Below, piece after piece: positions 58,094 to 64,000 of a stretch of 64,000 nucleotides of DNA. The stretch is taken from contig NZ_CP084058.1 in the NCBI RefSeq assembly GCF_020215645.1, positions 8,370,001-8,434,000 on the forward strand, read 5' to 3'. The notes below the pieces were generated by a model. That model made no database searches. It was not told the origin of the DNA and saw only the letters and a program-made list of their open reading frames with translations. The position numbers and the translations under genes were made by a program. Source of the stretch: Nonomuraea gerenzanensis (lineage in GTDB: Bacteria; Actinomycetota; Actinomycetes; Streptosporangiales; Streptosporangiaceae). Numbering within the stretch: the stretch's first letter is position 1; each line of letters begins with the position of its first letter.

Positions 58094-59122
58094 ATGCGAG
58101 CGGTTGCCTTTGACATCTTCGGTGGGGAGCTCGACGTGCGCGAGCTGCCCGATCCTTCCCCAGCCCCGCACGGAGCGGTGATCAGAGTCGAGGCGACGGG
58201 GCTGTGCCGCTCCGACTGGCACGGCTGGCAGGGCCACGACCCCGACATCAAGGTCCTGCCCCACGTGCCGGGGCACGAGCTGGCCGGCGTGGTCGAGGCG
58301 GTCGGCTCCGACGTGCGCGGCTGGCTGCCGGGAGCGCGCGTGACCGTGCCGTTCATCTGCGCCTGCGGCTCCTGCGCCGCGTGCGCCACCGGCGAGCAGC
58401 AGGTCTGCGAGCGGCAGACGCAGCCGGGCTTCACGCACTGGGGCTCCTTCGCCGAGTACGTCGCCATCGACCACGCCGACGTCAACCTGATCGCCGTGCC
58501 CGAGGACATGGCCTACGCCACGGCGGCCGGCCTCGGCTGCCGCTTCGCCACCGCCTTCCGCGCCGTGGCCCAGGTCGGCGAGGTACGCCCCGGCGAGTGG
58601 GTGGCCGTGCACGGCTGCGGCGGCGTGGGCCTGTCGGCCGTGATGATCGCGACGGCGGCGGGCGCCAGGGTCGTGGCGGTGGACATCAGCAGCGACGCCC
58701 TGCACCTGGCGGAGCTGGCGGGGGCCACGCACTTCGTCAATGGCTCGGCCGGTGACGCGGCGGCCCAGGTCAGAGAGCTGACCAGAGGTGGCGCGCACGT
58801 CTCGATCGACGCGCTGGGCAGCCCCGCGACGTGCGCCGCCTCCGTCGAGAGCCTGCGCCGCAGGGGCCGGCATGTGCAGGTCGGGCTGCTGCCCGGCGGG
58901 CCCACCCCGGTGCCGATGGACCGGGTGATCGGCCACGAGCTGCGGCTGCTGGGCAGCCACGGCATGGCCGCGCACGCCTACCCGCCCATGCTGGAGATGA
59001 TCAGGGCCGGGATCCTGCACCCCGACCAGCTCGTCACCCGCACGATCGGCCTGGCCGACACCGGCAAGGCGCTGGCCTCGATCGGCTCGGTGCCGGGCGT
59101 CACGATGATCACTCCCCGGTGA
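58094..59122 (+). CDS. zinc-dependent alcohol dehydrogenase
   Basis: A 342-residue MDR enzyme. The catalytic zinc site has Cys38 ([10 protein letters not shown]) and His61/Glu62 (VPGHELAG). The structural zinc site is Cys91, 94, 97 and 105. The NAD(P) Rossmann motif is [20 protein letters not shown]. It lies immediately after the MmyB-like regulator on the same strand. The exact alcohol or aldehyde is unknown. The next 44 bases contain a short repeat. Confidence 0.94.
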   Translation: MRAVAFDIFGGELDVRELPDPSPAPHGAVIRVEATGLCRSDWHGWQGHDPDIKVLPHVPGHELAGVVEAVGSDVRGWLPGARVTVPFICACGSCAACATGEQQVCERQTQPGFTHWGSFAEYVAIDHADVNLIAVPEDMAYATAAGLGCRFATAFRAVAQVGEVRPGEWVAVHGCGGVGLSAVMIATAAGARVVAVDISSDALHLAELAGATHFVNGSAGDAAAQVRELTRGGAHVSIDALGSPATCAASVESLRRRGRHVQVGLLPGGPTPVPMDRVIGHELRLLGSHGMAAHAYPPMLEMIRAGILHPDQLVTRTIGLADTGKALASIGSVPGVTMITPR

Positions 59123-59170
59123 TCACTCCGCGGCGATCGCGCCCTCGGTGATCACGCCCTCGGTGATCAT
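59123..59170. repeat. 15-bp repeat after the alcohol dehydrogenase
   Basis: Units of gcgccctcggtgatc recur three to four times with variation, between the dehydrogenase stop and the next convergent gene stop. No coding role seen. Confidence 0.6.
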
Positions 59171-59655
59171 CCTTCCGGTCGCACCCGCAGCGTCCTGAGC
59201 ACCAGGGCGAGCATGCCGTGGTGGGCCACGAGCATGACCAGCTCGATCCGGCCCGCCTCGTCGTAGCGGTCGCACAGCGCCGCCCACGTCGCGTCCGTCA
59301 GGTCGCCCGCGTAGTACAGGTCGTCGGCGACCTGGAGCACGAGCTGGTCCTCGACCGACCACAGCGCGTCCGGCCTGCGGACCAGCTCGATCTCCTGGCT
59401 CGTCAGACCCGCCTCGCGGGCGAGGCGGGCGTGCCTGCCCCACTCGTAGGCGCTGTCGCAGTGGTGGGCGGTGCGCAGGATGGCCAGCTCGCGATCCCTG
59501 GCGGGCAGCGTGCCGTCCTGGAGCGCGCCGTGGAAGCCCCGCCAGCCCCGGTAGAGCCCGGGGTGGCGGGCCAGGGTGGCGAACACGTTGTCGGGATGGG
59601 CCTTGGTGAAGTCGTCCCAATGTTCGGGCGGAAGGGGCCGCACACGGGGTTTCAT
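59167..59655 (-). CDS. carboxymuconolactone-decarboxylase-family protein
   Basis: A 162-residue AhpD-like helical protein: KAHPDNVFATLARHPGLYRG, PARDRELAILRTAHHCDSAY-EWGRHARLAREAGLTSQEIE and LVMLVAHHGMLALVLRTLRV. The usual proton-relay Glu/His (here Glu after SAY, and His of WGRH) are kept, but only one Cys is present (HHCDSAY), so the CxxC peroxidase pair of AhpD is absent. Likely a decarboxylase-type or unknown member. ATG 59655 rather than 59667 by convention. Convergent with the dehydrogenase. Confidence 0.85.
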   Translation of the reverse strand: MKPRVRPLPPEHWDDFTKAHPDNVFATLARHPGLYRGWRGFHGALQDGTLPARDRELAILRTAHHCDSAYEWGRHARLAREAGLTSQEIELVRRPDALWSVEDQLVLQVADDLYYAGDLTDATWAALCDRYDEAGRIELVMLVAHHGMLALVLRTLRVRPEG

Positions 59656-59826
59656 GTTCGCCAGCATCTCCCAATCGGACGGACGCTTGGTAGCTCTCCC
59701 TCAGGGTACGGGCGGGGTTCAGATAACGGCTTTGACGGCCAATTAGAAGCACTTTTCATGATTGGGTCAATACGGCAGGATTAAAGGGCCCGCAGACGTT
59801 GCAAGCCTGGTCGACCGCAAGGACGC

Positions 59827-60435
59827 ATGGTGATTCGAACGTTGCTCGCTGAGGACATGAAGCTGGTACGAGGCGCGCTTGTGGCGCTGCTGGCCTATGA
59901 AGAGGACATCGAGGTCGTGGCCGAGGTGGATCGGGGCGACCGCATCCTGGCCGCCGCCCGGGCCAGCCGCCCCGACGTCGCGGTGCTCGACATCGCCTTA
60001 CCCGGCATGGACGGGCTCGCCGCCGCGGGCGTGCTGCACGAGAAGTTACCCGAGTGCGGGGTCCTCATCCTGACCGGCGTCGGCACGCCCGGCCTGCTCA
60101 AGCGGGCCCTCGACGTGCACGTACGCGGGTTCATGGCCAAGGACGCGCCTCCCGGGCGGCTGGCCGACGGCATCCGCAGGGTGGCCGAGGGGGAGCGCGT
60201 CATCGACTCCGAGCTGGCGATCGCGGCCATGCGGCCGGCCGAGGCGCCGCTGACCCAGCGCGAGCTGGACGTCATCGGGGCCGCGGCGGACGGGGCGTCG
60301 GTCGGGGAGATCGCGGCCTCGCTGTACCTGGCCGAGGGAACGGTCCGCAACTACCTGTCCAGGACCACGGCCAAGCTCGGGGCGCGCAGCCGGATCGACG
60401 CCATCCGCATCGCCAGGGAGTCAGGCTGGATCTGA
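59827..60435 (+). CDS. NarL/FixJ response regulator (RamR/DesR-like)
   Basis: A 202-residue regulator. Receiver: acidic pair Glu9/Asp10, phospho-acceptor Asp55 (VAVLDIALPGMDG), Lys105 (GFMAKDAPPG). C-terminal LuxR HTH: LTQRELDVIGAAADGASVGE-IAASLYLAEGTVRNYLSRTT. Length and sequence style match RamR/AmfR-type and DesR-type regulators. ATG 59827 follows AAGGACGC. No sensor kinase is next to it; its stop overlaps a convergent peptidase by 15 bases. The partner genes of ram-type clusters are beside it. Confidence 0.92.
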   Translation: MVIRTLLAEDMKLVRGALVALLAYEEDIEVVAEVDRGDRILAAARASRPDVAVLDIALPGMDGLAAAGVLHEKLPECGVLILTGVGTPGLLKRALDVHVRGFMAKDAPPGRLADGIRRVAEGERVIDSELAIAAMRPAEAPLTQRELDVIGAAADGASVGEIAASLYLAEGTVRNYLSRTTAKLGARSRIDAIRIARESGWI

Positions 60436-62403
60436 GCCGGTGTGGGCCGACAGGAAGGCCAGCACGTCGGCGGCCAGCGCGATCGAGCGGCTGACCGCCC
60501 TGGCCCCGTGGCCCACATCCGGCTCGTGGCGCAGCAGGACCGGCCGGTCCCCGCCGCTCGCCCACTGCAGGGCCGCGCACATCTTGCGGGCGTGCATCGG
60601 GTCCACCCGGGTGTCGGCCGCCGCCACGGTGAACAGCGTGGCCGGATAGTCGGTGCCCTTGCGTACGTGGTGGTAGGGCGAGTAGCCGAGCAGCCAGCCG
60701 AGCTGCTCGGGGTCGTCGGGGTCGCCGTACTCGCCGGTCCAGGAGGGGCCGAGGCCGCTGAGGTGGTAGCGGGCCATGTCGAGCAGCCCGGCCGAGCACA
60801 CCACGGCGGCGAACAGGTCGGGCCGCTGGGTGAGCGCGGCGCCGACGAGCAGGCCGCCGTTCGACTCGCCCCAGATGCCGAGCTGCTCCGGCGTCGTCCA
60901 GCCGTCGGCGATCAGCTTCTCCGCGGCGGCCACGAAGTCGTCGAACACGTTCTGCTTGCGCTCCAGCATGCCGTCGCGGTGCCACGCCTCGCCCTCCTCG
61001 CCGCCGCCGCGCAGGTTGGCGATGGCCAGCACGCCGCCCGCCTCGACCCAGGCCAGGGAGTCGGCGGCGTAGCCGGGCATGAGGGGGATGCCGAAGCCGC
61101 CGTACCCGCTGAGTATCGCCGGGCGCGGGCCGCCCCGGGAGGGGCGGGCGACGACGACCATGCGGACGGGCGTGCCGTCGGCGGAGGTGTACTCGATGTG
61201 GTGGCTGCGCACCTCGGGCTGCGCGACCCGGCCGGGCGCCGCCGACCAGCGGGTGGTGGTGTCGGTGCGGGCGTCGTAGCGCCAGACCTCGGCGGGGGTG
61301 ACGGCGTCGGTGTAGGCGAACCACGCCTCGGGGCCGCCTCCCGGGCGCGAGGTGAGCGAGGCGATCGAGCCGTTGCCGGGCAGCGGGACCATGCCCAGCC
61401 GCGCGCCCGTGCGGGCGTCGTGCACGGCGATCTCGCCGACCGCGTGCCGGGTCCTGGACACCAGCAGCCGGTCCCCGTCCAGCAGCGTGAACGCTCCCAG
61501 CACGGCCTCCCCGTCCTCCGGGATCAGCTCCCGCCAGGCGGTGGGCGCCGCCGGATCGGCCACGCAGAGCCTGCGGCGCGGGGCGTCGCGGTCGGTGAGC
61601 AGGTACAGGCGGCCGTCGCGGGCGACCGCGCCGGCCGTGCGGGCGTGCGAGCCCTCCTGTACGGGCCGGGGCGCCGGATCCGCGCCCGCCAGGTCGGCCA
61701 GCCAGAGCGAGTTGCCCGACGCGGTTCCCGCCGAGATCGTCAGCCAGCGGCCGTCGGGGCTGATCTGCACGCCGTAGGAGATCGCACCCCTGGTGAAGAC
61801 GGGCACGTCGGCCTCGGCGGAGCCGATCGTGTGCAGGAACACGCCCTGCTGGAAGCGGACGTAGTAGAACGCCGCGCCGCCGGGCAGCCAGGCGACCGCC
61901 GAGTAGCGGCACCCGCCGATGGGCCCGTCGACGATCTCGCCGGTGGCCAGGTCGCGCACGTACAGGCACGCCTTCTCGTCGCCGCTGCGCGAGGTCTGGT
62001 ACGCCAGGCGGCGGCCCTCCAGGTCGGGTTGCCAGTCGTCCAGCGTCGTCAGGCCGGTGGGGTCCAGCTCCATGGGGTCGAGCACCACGCGGTCGTCGCA
62101 GCAGAGCACCGGGTGCTCCTGCGACGGGGACTGGCGCAGGTGGAAGCGCTTGTCGCCGCGCCAGACGGGCACGGTGACCAGGCCCGTCTCGCGCAGCTCG
62201 GTCAGCCGGGCCAGGAACCGCTCGCGCCGGGGCAGGGCGGCGGCGCTGTCGCGCCAGAGCCGGTCCTGGGCCGCCAGCCAGTCCTGGGTGCGGGGGTCGA
62301 GGGGGTCCTCCAGCCAGCGGTACGGGTCGTCGATCTCGTGGCCGTGGTGGCGGTCGGTGAGGGGGAGGCGCTCGGCGGGCGGATAGTTGTCTGGAAATTT
62401 CAT
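60421..62403 (-). CDS. prolyl oligopeptidase-family serine peptidase
   Basis: A 660-residue enzyme. The N-terminal motif [20 protein letters not shown] is diagnostic of the prolyl-oligopeptidase family, followed by a seven-blade beta-propeller. The C-terminal hydrolase domain has [15 protein letters not shown] with nucleophile Ser514, an Asp near 597-601 (AAADTRVDP) and His632 ([10 protein letters not shown]). It cleaves short peptides after Pro or related residues. No signal peptide. Its ATG overlaps the stop of the upstream ABC gene by 4 bases (ATGA), so the two are translationally coupled. Confidence 0.94.
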   Translation of the reverse strand: MKFPDNYPPAERLPLTDRHHGHEIDDPYRWLEDPLDPRTQDWLAAQDRLWRDSAAALPRRERFLARLTELRETGLVTVPVWRGDKRFHLRQSPSQEHPVLCCDDRVVLDPMELDPTGLTTLDDWQPDLEGRRLAYQTSRSGDEKACLYVRDLATGEIVDGPIGGCRYSAVAWLPGGAAFYYVRFQQGVFLHTIGSAEADVPVFTRGAISYGVQISPDGRWLTISAGTASGNSLWLADLAGADPAPRPVQEGSHARTAGAVARDGRLYLLTDRDAPRRRLCVADPAAPTAWRELIPEDGEAVLGAFTLLDGDRLLVSRTRHAVGEIAVHDARTGARLGMVPLPGNGSIASLTSRPGGGPEAWFAYTDAVTPAEVWRYDARTDTTTRWSAAPGRVAQPEVRSHHIEYTSADGTPVRMVVVARPSRGGPRPAILSGYGGFGIPLMPGYAADSLAWVEAGGVLAIANLRGGGEEGEAWHRDGMLERKQNVFDDFVAAAEKLIADGWTTPEQLGIWGESNGGLLVGAALTQRPDLFAAVVCSAGLLDMARYHLSGLGPSWTGEYGDPDDPEQLGWLLGYSPYHHVRKGTDYPATLFTVAAADTRVDPMHARKMCAALQWASGGDRPVLLRHEPDVGHGARAVSRSIALAADVLAFLSAHTGSDPA

Positions 62404-64000
62404 GACACGGGCTCCGGGTGCCAGTGGCCGGCCAGGTCGGCGTACAGGGGGGAGGTCCGGATCAGCTCCTCGTGGGTGCCGATCGAGACGCGGGTGCCGT
62501 CCATGAGGAGGATGCGGCGCGCGCGCAGGGCGGAGGTGAGGCGGTGGGCGATCACGACGAGCGTGCCGCCCCTGCGGGCGAACGCGGCCTCGGCCCTGGC
62601 CTCGGTGGCGGGGTCCAGATGGCAGGTGGCCTCGTCCAGGATGATCAGGGAGGCGGGGGCCAGGTAGGCGCGCGCCAGGGCGATGAGCTGGCGCTGGCCC
62701 GCCGAGAGCGCGCCCGGCTCGACCTGGGCGTCGTAGCCGCCCAGCTCGTCCACCAGGCCGGCCGCCCCGACGGCCGCGACGGCCTCCTCGAGGCCGGTGT
62801 CCGGCTCCGCGTGGTAGAGCAGGTTCTCGCGCAGCGTGCCGCGGAAGACATAGGCCTCCTGCGGGATCAGCACGCGGGCACCGAAGTCCACCTGGTCGGC
62901 GGGCACTCCCCCGATCAGCACCTCGCCCTCACCGGGGCGCAGCATGCCGCTGATCAGGGACGCGAGCGTGGACTTGCCCGCGCCGCTGGGGCCCACGACC
63001 GCCAGGTGGTCGCCCTCGGGGATCGTGAGGTCCAAGGAGTCCAGCACGGGGGCGGAGTGCGGGCCGTAGGCGAAGGTGACGGCGCCGAGCCGGACCTCGC
63101 CGGTGAGCGGGCGGATCCGGGGCCCGGCCGGGACGCCGGGCGGGGCCAGCTGGAGGATGCGGCCGAGTGAGACGGCGAGCCGGACGCCGCTGACGCCGAG
63201 CCCCTGCACGAGCCCGCCGAGCGCGGGCGCCAGCGACTGGGTGACGTAGGCGAGGGTGCCGACGACCACCCCGGCCCCCACCCCGCGCTCCAGCAGCCAC
63301 GGGGTCCCGGCCAGGACGAGCACGACGGGCAGCCAGCCGCCGGCGGCCAGGGCCGCGGTGCGGACGGCGCTCACCCGGGCCAGCGTGCGCGCGGCGGCGG
63401 CCTGCGCACCGACCCGGTGCCCGAACCGTCCCGTCACGCTCTCCCGCAGCCCGCAGGCCTCGATGTCGCGCAGCGCGCCCGCCACCCCGGTCATGGCCTC
63501 GGCCAGCCGCTCGTCGGCCACGAGGTAGGCGCGCTGCCGCCGGGCCAGTGCGGGCAGCGAGGCCAGGAACAGCGCGAGCCCGGCCAGGAAGGGCGGCATG
63601 ACCAGCATGAGCGTCTCGGGAGCCAGCGTCAGCAGCCCCAGCACGACGCTGGCCACCGTGAACACGAATCCCCGCACGGTGGTGACCACGGCTGCGAAGG
63701 CGTCCCTGGCCAGCTCGACCTGGAGCCCCGCCCTGGCCACGGCGGCGCTGTCGCGCCCGGTGCCCGTCCTGATCGCGCCCTCGACCACCCGGGTCAGCAG
63801 GTCGTCCCTGAACGGCTCCGCCAGCGCCGCGACGACCAGCACGACCTGCCGCGCCGCCACCGCCCCCGCCAGCCAGGCCAGCCCGAGCGCGGCCAGCCAG
63901 CCGAGGCCGAGCCACGGCTGCGCGACGGCGAACCCGTCCTCGATGGCCCGCGCGACGGCGTGCCCGATGAGGAACGCGGGCGCCGCCTCCACCAGCGACC
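62400..64000 (-). CDS. ABC exporter, permease-ATPase half-transporter, 5' end outside window
   Basis: The frame is open to the right edge; about 533 residues are visible. Membrane helices include LGLGWLAALGLAWLAGAVAA, FVFTVASVVLGLLTLAPETL and GGWLPVVLVLAGTPWLL. The ATPase has Walker A VVGPSGAGKSTLASL, signature LSAGQRQLIALARAY, Walker B LIILDEATCHLDP (Glu then Ala-Thr-Cys) and H-loop VIAHRLTSA. This type is used to export peptides or lipids. Coupled with the prolyl oligopeptidase downstream, it resembles the exporters of class III lanthipeptide clusters (inference). Confidence 0.9.
   Translation of the reverse strand, partial: SLVEAAPAFLIGHAVARAIEDGFAVAQPWLGLGWLAALGLAWLAGAVAARQVVLVVAALAEPFRDDLLTRVVEGAIRTGTGRDSAAVARAGLQVELARDAFAAVVTTVRGFVFTVASVVLGLLTLAPETLMLVMPPFLAGLALFLASLPALARRQRAYLVADERLAEAMTGVAGALRDIEACGLRESVTGRFGHRVGAQAAAARTLARVSAVRTAALAAGGWLPVVLVLAGTPWLLERGVGAGVVVGTLAYVTQSLAPALGGLVQGLGVSGVRLAVSLGRILQLAPPGVPAGPRIRPLTGEVRLGAVTFAYGPHSAPVLDSLDLTIPEGDHLAVVGPSGAGKSTLASLISGMLRPGEGEVLIGGVPADQVDFGARVLIPQEAYVFRGTLRENLLYHAEPDTGLEEAVAAVGAAGLVDELGGYDAQVEPGALSAGQRQLIALARAYLAPASLIILDEATCHLDPATEARAEAAFARRGGTLVVIAHRLTSALRARRILLMDGTRVSIGTHEELIRTSPLYADLAGHWHPEPVS

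Noticed and set aside
1..64000. Insertion sequences or prophage
   Set aside because: No transposase, integrase, terminase or capsid motif was found; the rearrangement scars lack recognisable terminal inverted repeats.

Overview
The window is very GC-rich DNA from a filamentous actinomycete. The codon bias toward G or C, the SAM-methyltransferase family of PF04672, two large LuxR-family ATPase regulators, B12-controlled class Ia ribonucleotide reductase and a class II lanthipeptide locus fit Streptosporangiales (a Nonomuraea-like organism is my guess, not proven). There is no plasmid, phage, CRISPR or intact insertion-sequence signature. It reads as chromosome, with a relic-rich left part and a compact catabolic and housekeeping right part.

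Layout. 1-5.3 kb: 5' part of a HAMP-repeat sensor protein, a ROK regulator, then a scar where a P450 remnant and an FAD-oxidase remnant abut, a GNAT gene and about 1 kb of gene scraps. 5.3-14.8 kb: alpha/beta hydrolase, two LuxR-type STAND regulators flanking a flavoprotein disulfide-reductase homologue that lost its redox motif and gained a His/Asp-rich insert, and a Bax-inhibitor-like membrane protein. 15-16.4 kb: a partner-switching module (two STAS proteins and an apparently frameshifted anti-sigma kinase). 16.8-17.05 kb: tRNA-Pro and an odd short-variable-loop tRNA with anticodon CAG. 17.2-21.8 kb: mscS and nrdAB behind a cobalamin riboswitch. 21.8-28.4 kb: a lipoprotein, a methyltransferase, glmS with a small upstream gene, an ABC-2 exporter and its divergent TetR regulator with twin operators. 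28.4-31.1 kb: a secreted cell-wall amidase and four tRNAs (Gly, Cys, Gly, Val).

31.7-33.2 kb: an FMN riboswitch drives a riboflavin synthase-DHBP synthase fusion. 33.5-39.1 kb: a C-terminally truncated BTAD regulator, a VOC relic, and a minimal class II lanthipeptide locus (LanM plus a 78-residue precursor with four Cys and four Ser/Thr in its presumed core). 39.3-49.1 kb: small MscS-like channel, pobA with an IclR regulator, a TPP enzyme, NAD(P)-binding protein, FAD amine oxidase, stand-alone LigD polymerase domain, enoyl-CoA hydratase. 49.2-59.7 kb: DUF4132 protein, acyl-CoA dehydrogenase with a PaaX regulator, an unknown protein, GCS2-type ligase, SDR with a divergent MmyB-like regulator, alcohol dehydrogenase, carboxymuconolactone-decarboxylase-like protein. 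59.8-64 kb: NarL-type response regulator, prolyl oligopeptidase and an ABC exporter half-transporter running off the edge. That trio resembles the export, maturation and control genes of class III lanthipeptide (ram/amf) clusters.

A cross-cutting oddity is the number of short tandem repeats with periods that are multiples of three (5, 8, 10 and 12 codons), both inside genes and between them. Two suspected pseudogenes differ from an intact frame by one base in a G/C homopolymer, so sequencing error must be excluded there.
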